Positions 39,000 through 48,165 of a stretch of 54,343 nucleotides of DNA are shown piece by piece. A program made the translations under genes and the position numbers. The notes under the pieces are model-generated. The model had not been told where the DNA came from. It made no database searches and saw only the letters and a program-made list of their open reading frames with translations. Within the stretch, counting starts at the first letter, position 1. Each line of letters starts with the position of its first letter. This DNA is from a virus, in IMG/VR virus record IMGVR_UViG_3300029952_000031, positions 1 to 54,343 of that record. One strand, 5' to 3'.

Positions 39000-39353
39000 A
39001 TGTCTGAAGTCGCTCAACTCGAGAACCAGCTCGAATTCAACAAGCACTTGCTCGAACAGAAGACCCGTGCGGAGCGTCTTGCTCGCAACATGGACTTCCG
39101 GAAGATCATCCTCGAAGGTTTCTGCCGTGACGATGCTGCTCGTTACGTTCAGGAGAGCGCTGATCCGTCCCTGAGTGCTGAGAATCGTGCCGATGCGCTC
39201 AATATGGCCCAGGCTTCTGGCCATCTGAAGCGCTACCTGAGCTTGCAGATCCAGATGGGCGGCATGGCCGATCGGAATATCGCCGACATCGAAGAGGCTC
39301 TCGTCGAGGCTCGTGCCTCCGAGGTCGAAGGCTCGGAAGGCGTCGAAGTCTGA
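39000..39353 (+). CDS. Conserved N4-like structural-region protein (gp58-like by position)
   Basis: A 117-residue helical protein (VAQLENQLEFNKHLLEQ; RAERLARNMDFRKIILEGF; LNMAQASGHLKRYLSL) between portal and scaffold, where N4 has gp58. The C-terminus is acidic (EVEGSEGVEV). It may assist capsid assembly. It overlaps the scaffold start as TGATG. The N4 equivalence is by gene order. Confidence 0.76.
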   Translation: MSEVAQLENQLEFNKHLLEQKTRAERLARNMDFRKIILEGFCRDDAARYVQESADPSLSAENRADALNMAQASGHLKRYLSLQIQMGGMADRNIADIEEALVEARASEVEGSEGVEV

Positions 39354-40567
39354 TGTCCGCTTCCGACCTTCTCAATATGTCCGATGAGGACTTTCTGAAA
39401 AACCCTCCCAAGTCGGAGGTTGTTGACCCTGTTGAGAAGGTCGATGCCGCAGTGGTTGCGCCACTGACGGAGGCGGCTGAACCGGTTGTCACCACCCAAG
39501 CTGAGCCGGTTCAGCCGCCTAAAGGCAAAGACGACAAGGTCATTGTCCCTCCCGCGAAGGACAAGCCGACCGGGGTCGTCGAACCTGTTTCCGAAACCGT
39601 CGTTGAGACCAAACCCAAGCCGAAAGTCGTCAAGGCGAAGACCGCCGATGACGACGAGTCCGGCGAAGATGGAACCAACGGGGGTGAGGACGAAGGCGAG
39701 ACGGTCGACGGCAAAGAAGAAGCCGCTGGCGGTCCCGACTACGAGGCGCTCTACAAGCAGGTCATGCTGCCTTTCAAGGCGAATGGCCGCACCATCGAGC
39801 TCAAGACGCCGGATGAGGCGATCCAGCTCATGCAGATGGGCGCCAACTACACGAAGAAGATGCAGGAGCTGGTTCCGCACCGCAAAGTGCTGGCCATGCT
39901 CCAGAACAATGGGCTGATGGACGAGGGCAAGCTTACTTATCTGATTGATTTGGATAAGAAAAACCCCGAAGCGATCAAGAAGCTCATCAAGGAAGCCGGC
40001 CTCGACCCCCAGGAGATCGATACCTCCGTCGAGCCGGCCTATCGTGAAGGCAATCACCGAGTCAGTGATGATGAAGTCGCTTTCCACTCGGCTCTGGAGG
40101 ACATGAAGTCCACTCCGGATCGTGTGGGAACTCTCAAGGTCATCAACGATAATTGGGATCAGGCCAGTAAGGACGCTCTCTGGAAGTCGCCCGACATTAT
40201 GTCGATCATCCACGGCCAGCGCGAGACCGGTGTCTACGACCGAATCGCTGCTGAGGTGCATCGTCGCCAGACTCTCGGATCCATTCCGACAAGTGTTCCT
40301 TTTCTCCAAGCCTACAAGGTTGTGGGAGATCAGATGACGGCGGCGGACGCCTTCAAGGATCTGATTTCCAAGCCTGTTCCCCCGGCCAAAACCCCAGTTG
40401 TGGTGGCCACTCGTGTCGCGGCTCCCAAGCCTGCGTTGACGAATGGCGCCCGAGCTGCGGCTGCGTCCACCACCCGACAGGCCCCTGCTGCTTCTGCGAA
40501 GGTCGCCTCGAACCCGCTCGCTATGAGCGACGAGGACTTTCTGAAGCAAATGGCTGGCCGTGTCTGA
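39353..40567 (+). CDS. Scaffold-like protein (N4 gp57-type position) with duplicated end motif
   Basis: A 404-residue, acidic, partly disordered protein upstream of the major capsid gene, a typical scaffold. The motif MSDEDFLK occurs at residues 9-16 and again at 391-398 near the C-terminus. Residues 20-130 are Pro/Lys/Glu-rich; the middle is helical (LVPHRKVLAMLQNNG; EAIKKLIKEAGLD). The repeated motif could be a capsid-binding tag at both ends. It is inferred to guide prohead assembly. Confidence 0.78.
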   Translation: MSASDLLNMSDEDFLKNPPKSEVVDPVEKVDAAVVAPLTEAAEPVVTTQAEPVQPPKGKDDKVIVPPAKDKPTGVVEPVSETVVETKPKPKVVKAKTADDDESGEDGTNGGEDEGETVDGKEEAAGGPDYEALYKQVMLPFKANGRTIELKTPDEAIQLMQMGANYTKKMQELVPHRKVLAMLQNNGLMDEGKLTYLIDLDKKNPEAIKKLIKEAGLDPQEIDTSVEPAYREGNHRVSDDEVAFHSALEDMKSTPDRVGTLKVINDNWDQASKDALWKSPDIMSIIHGQRETGVYDRIAAEVHRRQTLGSIPTSVPFLQAYKVVGDQMTAADAFKDLISKPVPPAKTPVVVATRVAAPKPALTNGARAAAASTTRQAPAASAKVASNPLAMSDEDFLKQMAGRV

Positions 40568-40588
40568 CCTTTGAAAGCGCTCTAAGTC

Positions 40589-41791
40589 ATGTTGAACTAT
40601 ATCCCCAGCCTCGCGGATGGCGGCGTCATCGACTCCGGCAACACGCCCAATCAGTTGCAGCCCTGGTTCTACCTCAAGAAGGCGATCATCACCGCCCGAA
40701 AGGACCAGTATTTCATGCCGTTGGCCAACACGGTCAACATGCCGAAGCACTTCGGCAAGACCATCAAGGTCTACAACTACGTTCCCCTGCTCGACGACCG
40801 CAACGTCAACAACCAGGGCCTCGACGCGAACGGCTCTACCATCGCCAACGGCAATCTCTATGGCTCTTCGCGAGACGTCGGCACGATCAACACGAAGCTC
40901 CCGGCGCTGACCGAAGATGGCGGCCGAGTGAACCGAGTCGGCTTCACCCGTCTGTCGGTCCAGGGCTCCCTGTTCAAGTTCGGTTTCTTCACCGAGTTCA
41001 CCCAGGAATCGCTCGACTTCGACACCGACGAAGAGCTGATGGACCACCTGGCGACCGAACTGATGAACGGCGCCGTCCAGTTGACGGAAGCGGTGCTTCA
41101 GCGTGACTTGCTCGCTTCGGCGGGCGTGATCCTCTTCGCTGGTTCGGCTGTGTCGCAGGCGACGGTTTCGGGCGAAGGCGCTACGCCTTCGATCGTCTCC
41201 TACAAGAACCTGATGCGCCTCGACCTGGTGCTGACGAACAACCGCACTCCGAAGCAGACCACGGTCATCACCGGTTCCCGGATGATCGACACGAAGACGA
41301 TCCCTGCGGCTCGTGTGATGTTCGTCGGCGGCGATGTCGTGCCCCTGCTCAAGGGCATGACGGATCTGTTCGGCAACAGCGCCTTCATCTCGGTCCAGCA
41401 TTACGCTGACGCCGGCACGATCCTGAATGGCGAGATCGGCTCGATCGACAACTTCCGCATCGTGCAGGTGCCGGAAATGCTCCACTACGCCGGCGCCGGC
41501 GCTGCTGTCGGGACGAACCCCGGCTACCAGAGCACCTCGGTGTCGGGCACTTACCACTACGACGTCTTCCCGATGCTCGTGTTGGGCGACGACAGCTGGA
41601 CGACCATCGGTTTCCAGACGGACGGCAAGACGGTGAAGTTCGCCGTTCAGACGAAGATGCCGGGCAGGGACAACCTGACCAAGCTCGATCCCTACGGCGA
41701 GACCGGGTTCAGCTCGATCAAGTGGTACTACGGCATCCTGATCAAGCGGCCCGAGCGCATGGGCATCATCTACACCGTCGCTCCGATCTAA
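40589..41791 (+). CDS. Major capsid protein (N4 gp56-type)
   Basis: A 400-residue protein, almost the length of N4 gp56. It has the HK97-like fold pattern of N4-like capsids: [41 protein letters not shown]-like [13 protein letters not shown], and [18 protein letters not shown] (quoted in short). A strong rho-independent terminator follows the stop, as is usual for a highly expressed capsid gene. The ribosome site before the ATG at 40589 is weak, so coupling to the scaffold gene may matter. Confidence 0.92.
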   Translation: MLNYIPSLADGGVIDSGNTPNQLQPWFYLKKAIITARKDQYFMPLANTVNMPKHFGKTIKVYNYVPLLDDRNVNNQGLDANGSTIANGNLYGSSRDVGTINTKLPALTEDGGRVNRVGFTRLSVQGSLFKFGFFTEFTQESLDFDTDEELMDHLATELMNGAVQLTEAVLQRDLLASAGVILFAGSAVSQATVSGEGATPSIVSYKNLMRLDLVLTNNRTPKQTTVITGSRMIDTKTIPAARVMFVGGDVVPLLKGMTDLFGNSAFISVQHYADAGTILNGEIGSIDNFRIVQVPEMLHYAGAGAAVGTNPGYQSTSVSGTYHYDVFPMLVLGDDSWTTIGFQTDGKTVKFAVQTKMPGRDNLTKLDPYGETGFSSIKWYYGILIKRPERMGIIYTVAPI

Positions 41792-41809
41792 TCGACGGCC
41801 ACACAACAG

Positions 41810-41838
41810 AGGGAGAGCTTCGGCTCTCCCTTTCTTTC
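41810..41838 (+). terminator. Rho-independent terminator after the capsid gene
   Basis: AGGGAGAGC (41810-41818) pairs with GCTCTCCCT (41823-41831) around a TTCG tetraloop, then TTCTTTCC follows. This is a classic intrinsic terminator. Confidence 0.92.
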
Positions 41839-41854
41839 CTGAACACAATCCTCA

Positions 41855-42553
41855 GTGAGTACCGAGAATCCCATGAATGACGAGAACCAGGGCAACGATA
41901 CCTCCGGCGAACCGAAGGTGAGCGAGACTCCCGAAGGTATGGGCAGCGATGAGCTGACTGTGCTGAAGCAACGTGCGAAGCTCATGGGGCTGGTTTTCTC
42001 GAACAACATCGGCATTCAGGCGCTTCGCCAGAAGATCGAAGCCAAGATGGCCGGCGAAATTGTGACTGCCGACGCTGAAGCGGACAATGCGCCTGCTCAG
42101 GCGAATCCTCTCACCGGCGAAGATCCGGTCAAGGACGTGAACCCGGTCACCGGCAAGCCGCTGACGACTCGGGAGATCCTCATGCGGGACCAAATGAAGC
42201 TGGTGCGGCTTCGCATCACCAACATGGACCCGAAGAAGAAAGAGCTTCCCGGCGAGATCCTCACGGTCGGTAACGAATTCCTCGGCACGGTCTCGAAGTA
42301 CATTCCCTTCGGCGAAGTGACCGACAACGGCTACCATGTGCCGTTCATCCTCTACACGATGATGAAGGATCGGAAGTTCCTGAACATTCGCACCACGAAG
42401 ACTGCGAACGGTCAGTCGAAGGTCTCCCAAAATTGGGCGAGCGAGTTCGCTCTGGAGATCCTTCCTCCCCTCACGCGGTCCGAACTCGACAAGCTCGCCA
42501 CGGCCCAGGCTGCTGCCGGCGTCTTCGCTGGGGCCAACGAAGAGTCGCTCTGA
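41855..42553 (+). CDS. Virion protein (N4 gp55-type)
   Basis: A 232-residue protein starting at GTG 41855; ATG 41873 is an alternative and neither has a strong ribosome site. The N-terminal 25 residues are acidic and disordered. The rest has helical and beta parts (ALRQKIEAKMAG; GEILTVGNEFLGTVSKYIPF; YHVPFILYTMMKDRKFL) and lies where N4 has gp55, between capsid and gp54. Likely a minor virion or decoration protein. Confidence 0.8.
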   Translation: MSTENPMNDENQGNDTSGEPKVSETPEGMGSDELTVLKQRAKLMGLVFSNNIGIQALRQKIEAKMAGEIVTADAEADNAPAQANPLTGEDPVKDVNPVTGKPLTTREILMRDQMKLVRLRITNMDPKKKELPGEILTVGNEFLGTVSKYIPFGEVTDNGYHVPFILYTMMKDRKFLNIRTTKTANGQSKVSQNWASEFALEILPPLTRSELDKLATAQAAAGVFAGANEESL

Positions 42554-42576
42554 CCTTCTGAGTTCGAGTGTTTATT

Positions 42577-42617
42577 GGCCCACTTGGTTCCAAAAAGAGC
42601 CAGTGGGCCTTTCTTTT
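42577..42617 (+). terminator. Rho-independent terminator
   Basis: GGCCCACT (42577-42584) pairs with AGTGGGCC (42602-42609), extended by GG/CC with one bulge, and is followed by TTTCTTTT. The loop contains TGGTTCC. Confidence 0.85.
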
Positions 42618-42631
42618 AAGGGCCGCAGCAC

Positions 42632-43342
42632 ATGACGAACACGACCGACACCGTAGACCTCGCCACGATCAATCCGGTCGACATCACGTCTTCGCTTTTC
42701 CAGCTTCCGGAGCTGGGAACGGATACGATGTATGCTGCCGTTCAGCCCATGAACATCTCGCGGGTGACTACGGGTTCCGTGGGCGGAACTGGCGCTTTCG
42801 ACCAGCTGATGGCTGGAATGAAAGCCCAGCTCAAGCACGAGTACGAGAACAACCGGATCACCGGTGCTGAATACACGAAGGCTTTCACGGACCTCACGGC
42901 TGCTGCGATGCAAACCGCGGTGCAGTTCGTGCTTGGCGCTGACGCCAGCTTCTGGAGCTCGCAGACGGCTCAAATCCAGGCGATCACAGGGCGTATCGCC
43001 ATGGAAACTGCTCGCTTTACCTACCAGAACATCTTGCCGGCTCAGTTCGCTCTTGTCGCCGAACAGGGTGATGCGCAACGGGCTCAGACTTCGGACACTC
43101 GCTTGGATGGCGTTCCCATTGCTGGCGTCATGGGCGCTCAGGAAGCTCTCTACAAGCAGCAGATCATCTCCTACCAGCGAGATGCCGAGGTGAAGGCTGC
43201 GAAGATCTTCACGGATGCCTGGATCACCCAGAAAACGATCGATGACGGCCTTCTCCCGCCCAACGGCTTCACGAATGACTCCGTGAACCTGGTGCTCACC
43301 TCGATCATGTCCAACAACGGCTTTGGCGCCCCCGTTGCCTAA
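42632..43342 (+). CDS. Virion protein (N4 gp54-type)
   Basis: A 236-residue protein in the place of N4 gp54. It is mostly helical: FDQLMAGMKAQLKHEYENN, YTKAFTDLTAAAMQTAVQFVLG, ALYKQQIISYQRDAEVKAAKIF and KTIDDGLLPPNGFT (shortened in part). Conserved across N4-like phages as a structural protein, perhaps part of the head-tail connector or injection machinery. It lies between a terminator and the gp53-like gene. Confidence 0.82.
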   Translation: MTNTTDTVDLATINPVDITSSLFQLPELGTDTMYAAVQPMNISRVTTGSVGGTGAFDQLMAGMKAQLKHEYENNRITGAEYTKAFTDLTAAAMQTAVQFVLGADASFWSSQTAQIQAITGRIAMETARFTYQNILPAQFALVAEQGDAQRAQTSDTRLDGVPIAGVMGAQEALYKQQIISYQRDAEVKAAKIFTDAWITQKTIDDGLLPPNGFTNDSVNLVLTSIMSNNGFGAPVA

Positions 43343-43356
43343 GGGGCTTTGAACCA

Positions 43357-45729
43357 ATGAGCTTCTGGAGCGACTTTTTTAGTCCGACGAAGACGATCAG
43401 CGTGTCGTCTACCGTCTATAATCTGGCTGGTGACGTCAATAAGAGGCCGAATTTCCTCGATACGACGACGCTGGGGGCTGTGCTTTCCGATAGCGATCAG
43501 TCGATCACCGAGCAGCTCCAGAACGCTTACATCAATGGTCCTGGCATCCAGCTTCGAGGCTTTTCGAGGTGGGCTCGGGACTTTGGCTACGATGACTTGG
43601 TGGGCATTTCAACCACGCCTCTGAGCCTCACTTCGGCTCTTGACCCGACAGTTCTGAAGCCTTTGCTTCCGCCTCCTCCGGCTGGCCAAAGTCTGGTCAT
43701 CCAAGCAAGCTCGATCGGGCAGTTTGATTTCACCTTCTGGGTCAACGAGTTCATGGTCGAGAATTATCCGACCCTCCTGAACACGGCCTACACCTGCGAT
43801 CTCAACGGAAGCACCGGCGTCGTCACGATCACTTTCGCAGACACGACGACGACCACATTCACGCTTCCCCCTTTCGACGCCACTGCCCAGTATCTCTATG
43901 TCGCCTACAACTATGGGATCCCTGGCACCCCTGGTTCTCCAGAGATCCCTGCGACTGTCGGGCCTCCTCCGACTCCGGATATTCCGGCAGTGCCTTATGT
44001 CCCAGACACTTGGACCCAGGTGCTGTTTCTCGCTTACAAGCAGGGCTCGGGAAATCCTGCGTTCGATGCGCTCTTCACGGCGACCTCGGACACTGGTCTC
44101 TTTTTTCCCTATATCCCCATCATGGTGGACAAGAACTTCATCTCGGCTTCCTACATGCCGGATGTCTACACGCAGGCGAAGAAGGCGGTTACGAAGTCGC
44201 TCAACGCCAAATATGACGACATCGTCACCAAGATCAAAGCAAACGCCAATGTCGGCGACATCGATTACGCTTACATTGTGTTCGGCGTCTCGCTGAACGT
44301 GGCTGAGAACGCCTGTCGAAACTACATCTACCAGTTCTTTCTCGACATTATGCAAGGGCTCAATCTCTCGAACAGCGAGTTCCAGGACTGGCAAGCAGCT
44401 TATGCTGTGGCTGCTGCGTCGATGGCAACCTGGGCAGAGTGGCAAGTCGCTCAGAGCGACAGCACCAACCCGCTTTATGGGACTGCAAGTCCCACTGTGG
44501 TGCCATACCCTGCTGCTCCGAGCTACTCTGTGCAGGTGGCGAGCACGAACGATGCCATCTTGAACTACAACATGACGATCTCGTGGGCCGGTCTCAATGA
44601 GACAACGGGCTCGGGACAGCTCATGAACGAGCTGGGAGTTCCGGCAAAGGCTGGTGAGTTCTGGTTCGAGAACACTTCGAACACCTTTGTCAGCGCTCCA
44701 GCCTGGGTGAATGCTGCCATTGGTTCGCTTCCCACCACGCAGGAGCAGACCCACACTCGCTTGTACTGGCAAGTCGACTCGAACAGCTGGCGTGCGCTCG
44801 ATATTTACAACCTGACCCACACCAATGCCATCTATGGCGGCAAGACGGTGGTCACGACAGCCATTGCTGCACTCTCAGATAGCTCTGAGAGCCCCTTCAT
44901 TATCCCTTTGAACGAAGAGATCTATGCCTCGATGTCGCTCATTACGAGCACACAGATGGCAACGGCTTGCTGTTTCTTGGTCTTCAACAGTTACACCGTT
45001 GTGACTGCGCCTTGGTACACAGCTGGCTGGTTCAAAGTGCTTTTGATCGTCGTGGTGATCGCCCTCTCGGTGGCTACGGGAGGTCTGGGCATTGGCGCTG
45101 GAGGTTTGCTCGGCACGAACCTCTCTGTGGGTATGTCCCTTGGGCTCTCAGGCACCGCGGCTGCGATCGTCGGAGCCGTTGCGAATGCTCTGGCAGCCAT
45201 CGTGCTCGTGCAGCTGATCCAAGTAGGGTCCACAGACCTTTTTGGACCTCAGCTCGGCGCAATCATTGGAGCTATCGCCGGGATCGTCGCCCTGCAAGTG
45301 GGAACGGCCCTTGCCATGGGCACGACTCCCTCTGCCCTTCTGGGTCAGATGCTTCAGCCCACCAATTTGCTGAAGCTCACCGAGTCTGCGGGCAATGGCT
45401 TCGCTCAAGTTCTGCAAGGCGATGCTCAAAAGATACAAGCCTCGACACAAACGATGGAAGCCCAGTATAATGCGGCTGACGCACAGGTCGAGGCCCAATA
45501 TACCGCTATGTTTGGGGCGGGTGGTGGAGCTGACCTGGCAATCAATCCCCTATCGCTGACCGACGTCAACTTGCCAAACGTGCCCAACTCGACAATCGTC
45601 GCTGAGGCGCCTTCGAACTTCTTAAACAGAACTTTGATGACCGGAAGTGATGTCTGTAACCTCTCAATGAGTTACATCAGCAACTTCTGCGATGCGAACC
45701 TTAGCACCACTCTCCCGAATATGACCTGA
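43357..45729 (+). CDS. Large virion protein (N4 gp53-type position)
   Basis: A 790-residue protein. The N-terminal 560 residues have mixed structure (LRGFSRWARDFGYDDL; FDFTFWVNEFMVENYPTL; PGTPGSPEIPATVGPPPTP linker). Residues about 550-660 are strongly hydrophobic and Gly-rich (VLLIVVVIALSVATGGLGIGAGGL), at least two membrane-spanning stretches. A soluble N-part with late hydrophobic segments suits an ejected internal protein. The place matches N4 gp53. A specific role is not known. Confidence 0.78.
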   Translation: MSFWSDFFSPTKTISVSSTVYNLAGDVNKRPNFLDTTTLGAVLSDSDQSITEQLQNAYINGPGIQLRGFSRWARDFGYDDLVGISTTPLSLTSALDPTVLKPLLPPPPAGQSLVIQASSIGQFDFTFWVNEFMVENYPTLLNTAYTCDLNGSTGVVTITFADTTTTTFTLPPFDATAQYLYVAYNYGIPGTPGSPEIPATVGPPPTPDIPAVPYVPDTWTQVLFLAYKQGSGNPAFDALFTATSDTGLFFPYIPIMVDKNFISASYMPDVYTQAKKAVTKSLNAKYDDIVTKIKANANVGDIDYAYIVFGVSLNVAENACRNYIYQFFLDIMQGLNLSNSEFQDWQAAYAVAAASMATWAEWQVAQSDSTNPLYGTASPTVVPYPAAPSYSVQVASTNDAILNYNMTISWAGLNETTGSGQLMNELGVPAKAGEFWFENTSNTFVSAPAWVNAAIGSLPTTQEQTHTRLYWQVDSNSWRALDIYNLTHTNAIYGGKTVVTTAIAALSDSSESPFIIPLNEEIYASMSLITSTQMATACCFLVFNSYTVVTAPWYTAGWFKVLLIVVVIALSVATGGLGIGAGGLLGTNLSVGMSLGLSGTAAAIVGAVANALAAIVLVQLIQVGSTDLFGPQLGAIIGAIAGIVALQVGTALAMGTTPSALLGQMLQPTNLLKLTESAGNGFAQVLQGDAQKIQASTQTMEAQYNAADAQVEAQYTAMFGAGGGADLAINPLSLTDVNLPNVPNSTIVAEAPSNFLNRTLMTGSDVCNLSMSYISNFCDANLSTTLPNMT

Positions 45730-45740
45730 AAGAGCCCCTG

Positions 45741-46214
45741 ATGGCCGATGCGACTTACAATGTGACGGGTGCTCAGCTGGCCGGTTTGGGGATCTCTCCT
45801 GATCAGCTTGCCACACTCACTGCGTCTCCTACGGCGACAGCGACTGCTGCGGCTCCCACGGGTCTTGCTGGAATTGGAGGCTCTGCTTCGGGTCTCGGTT
45901 CTAATCTTGGAGTGGGCGGTGCAAGCGGCGCCGGTTTCAATACGGGTCTGGGTCTGAACGTCGGCACGGGACAGCTCGCCCTCGGCGGCCTTTCGACGCT
46001 CGGCAATCTCTGGACTGCGTGGAATGCCACGCAGCTCGCCCAGAAGAGCTTTGATTTCAACAAGCAGCTCGCCAGCGACAACTATTCGAACCAGGCAGGC
46101 GCCTACAATACGAACCTGAACAACATCGCGAGCTCTCGGGCGAAGATGGAGAATCAGAGTCCGGGCCAAGAGCAGGCTTACGTGAACGCGAACCAGCTCA
46201 AGACGACCGTCTGA
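45741..46214 (+). CDS. Internal virion protein (N4 gp52-type)
   Basis: A 157-residue protein starting MADATYNVTGAQLAG. It has a Gly/Ala-rich first half and a helical second half (WNATQLAQKSFDFNKQLASDNY, then NLNNIASSRAKM). The QKSFDFNKQLA type helix is found in podoviral internal virion proteins such as N4 gp52. It would be packaged with vRNAP and help ejection. Confidence 0.8.
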   Translation: MADATYNVTGAQLAGLGISPDQLATLTASPTATATAAAPTGLAGIGGSASGLGSNLGVGGASGAGFNTGLGLNVGTGQLALGGLSTLGNLWTAWNATQLAQKSFDFNKQLASDNYSNQAGAYNTNLNNIASSRAKMENQSPGQEQAYVNANQLKTTV

Positions 46215-46227
46215 GAGGACCATCTCC

Positions 46228-48048
46228 ATGCCCACCCTGACCTGGCGTGATGTCGCCGCACCGGATTTCAACACTTCTCTCGGGGCTACGGCTCTTGCTG
46301 GGAGGTCGCTAAACAATGCTTTTGGCGGTCTGAGCGACAGTCTGGGCAAGTTCCACGACTGGCAACAGCAGCAAGCTGCGAGCGCTCTCGCCAACAACGA
46401 AGTTCAGTACCCGGATGCTCAGTCTCAGGCTGCTGCTGCTGCCGGTGGAGCTTTGTTCAATGGCGTCGACCGGTCCAATCTGACTCCCGATGCGCTCAAA
46501 GGCGTCGACAGTCGGGCTACGACGCTCCTCAACAATGCCATGACGCAGGCTCAGTTGCCCTATGCCGGGGATCTAGCCAAGGCGAACGTGAACTCGATCA
46601 ATGCTGGCACCGGTCAGACGAACCTGAACACCAAGATTACGGGCAACAACTACGACGATCTGAACTCGGCTGCGAAAGTTACGGCCCAGATCACGCCCCA
46701 AGCGACGAACTTCGACGAAGCCAGCGCTCTCTTGGAAGCCCAGCGAGGTTCGCTCACCCCTGGAGCCTATTCCCGAGCCATGGAGGCTCTTCAGTCGAAG
46801 TATGCTCCGGGTGCGGCTGGTAATCCCAATGGAGCAGCTGGTGCGATTGCAGGCGCTGCCGGTGGCACCTCTGGTTCAGGAAACCTGATCTCCGACAATG
46901 CAGGCTTCATTGCGTCTATTCCGCCTGGGCCTTACGACCAGACTCGCAACTATGTGAACAAAATCGTCCCGAATCTTCCCGATCTGTCCGGCATGGACAA
47001 TGACGCGAAGGCTGCGGCGATCATGAGCGCTTTGAAGAACCAGGAGTCCTCTGGGCAGCAAATCGATCCGAAGACTGGTCAGACGATCACCTCGTCGAAG
47101 GGGGCAAAAGGTATCGCCCAGGTGATGCCTGCGACGTTTGCAGAGTTGAAGGCTGCCCATCCTGACATCAAGGGGGACATCAACGACCAAGCGTCAAATG
47201 AGCTTGCAGGTCAGTATTACCTCAAAGACCAGCTGGATCACTACAACGGCAACGTCCCCCAGGCGCTTGCTGCCTACAATGCTGGCCCTCATGCCGTTGA
47301 TAAGTGGTTGGCGAACTCCCCCAATGCGATGCTCGAAGCCGAGCGTAATGCACAGATGCAAGCGACGGCTCTCACCAGCAAAGCAGGCCAGTTCGTCGGG
47401 CAGAATACGGCTCCAGGCATTGCCGGCCAGTACACTGAGCTCCAAAAAGACAATACGCCGATGGCGGATGTCGTGGCAGGCCTTAAGGGTCAGAAAGACG
47501 GGCAGTTTTCGACCATCGATCCGGATTTGATCCGGAATCCTCTGAACAAGATCTTGGACTACGCCGCCCAAGCCAAAGTACCCATGAACCCTGCGACTGC
47601 GGCGGCGCTACTCAACCGCTATGGAAGCTATGCCGAAGGCGGTTGGCTCCATGGAAACCCCGGCCGAAACAGCATCAACCTGAACGATGCCGGTGTGAAA
47701 GCCGAGATCGCCAATATGGCTGATCCGGATGGCTTGGCCACGAAGTCTGTCCAGAACAACGCTGCAACGGCGCTCTCTCAGAGTGTTCAGGCTGCACAGG
47801 CCCAACAGCAAGCTGCTTTTGCGGCGGTGCAACAGGGTCAGCAGCGAGCGGCTCTTCATCCGGACTATGCGGGGCTCCCGGCTCTCCAGACGAAGTACAA
47901 CCGTGCAAAAGAGCTGCTCTCTATAGCTGTAGGCAACCTCCAGAAGCAGAAATTGGTGCCGACCTATCCTGGTCGTCCTGGTTCGAGCAACGCTGCCTCG
48001 GCGATCTCTGGAGCGGTGGCTCCCGCTTCGAACGGCTTCAACAACTAA
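46228..48048 (+). CDS. Internal virion protein with lytic transglycosylase domain (N4 gp51-type position)
   Basis: A 606-residue protein. Residues about 265-370 are an SLT-type transglycosylase: NQESSGQQ with Glu273 as the catalytic acid, GAKGIAQVMPATF, and ALAAYNAGP. Such domains in internal virion proteins open the peptidoglycan during DNA ejection. The C-terminus is Gln/Ala-rich (AQAQQQAAFAAVQQGQQRAAL). It is placed between the gp52-like protein and vRNAP, where N4 has gp51. A hairpin (48078-48106) follows. Confidence 0.87.
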   Translation: MPTLTWRDVAAPDFNTSLGATALAGRSLNNAFGGLSDSLGKFHDWQQQQAASALANNEVQYPDAQSQAAAAAGGALFNGVDRSNLTPDALKGVDSRATTLLNNAMTQAQLPYAGDLAKANVNSINAGTGQTNLNTKITGNNYDDLNSAAKVTAQITPQATNFDEASALLEAQRGSLTPGAYSRAMEALQSKYAPGAAGNPNGAAGAIAGAAGGTSGSGNLISDNAGFIASIPPGPYDQTRNYVNKIVPNLPDLSGMDNDAKAAAIMSALKNQESSGQQIDPKTGQTITSSKGAKGIAQVMPATFAELKAAHPDIKGDINDQASNELAGQYYLKDQLDHYNGNVPQALAAYNAGPHAVDKWLANSPNAMLEAERNAQMQATALTSKAGQFVGQNTAPGIAGQYTELQKDNTPMADVVAGLKGQKDGQFSTIDPDLIRNPLNKILDYAAQAKVPMNPATAAALLNRYGSYAEGGWLHGNPGRNSINLNDAGVKAEIANMADPDGLATKSVQNNAATALSQSVQAAQAQQQAAFAAVQQGQQRAALHPDYAGLPALQTKYNRAKELLSIAVGNLQKQKLVPTYPGRPGSSNAASAISGAVAPASNGFNN

Positions 48049-48077
48049 GTTATATCTAAATTGTAGTGAGTATATCT

Positions 48078-48106
48078 AGGAGGGCCTCGTGCAAACGGGG
48101 CCTTCT
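48078..48106 (+). terminator. Hairpin after the transglycosylase gene
   Basis: AGGAGGGCCTCG pairs with CGGGGCCTTCT (one bulged G, two G-T pairs, loop TGCAAA), then TATTCG follows. It is likely an attenuator or weak terminator. TATAGG at 48124-48129 may be a -10 element for vRNAP. Confidence 0.6.
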
Positions 48107-48165
48107 ATTCGTTGAAGTCAGCCTATAGGGTCTTCGCAATTGTACCCTCCGGGTTGGACTTACTC

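Noticed and set aside
39233-41848. 871-codon minus-strand frame opposite scaffold and capsid genes
   Set aside because: Crosses gene borders and a strong terminator, low-complexity antisense sequence.
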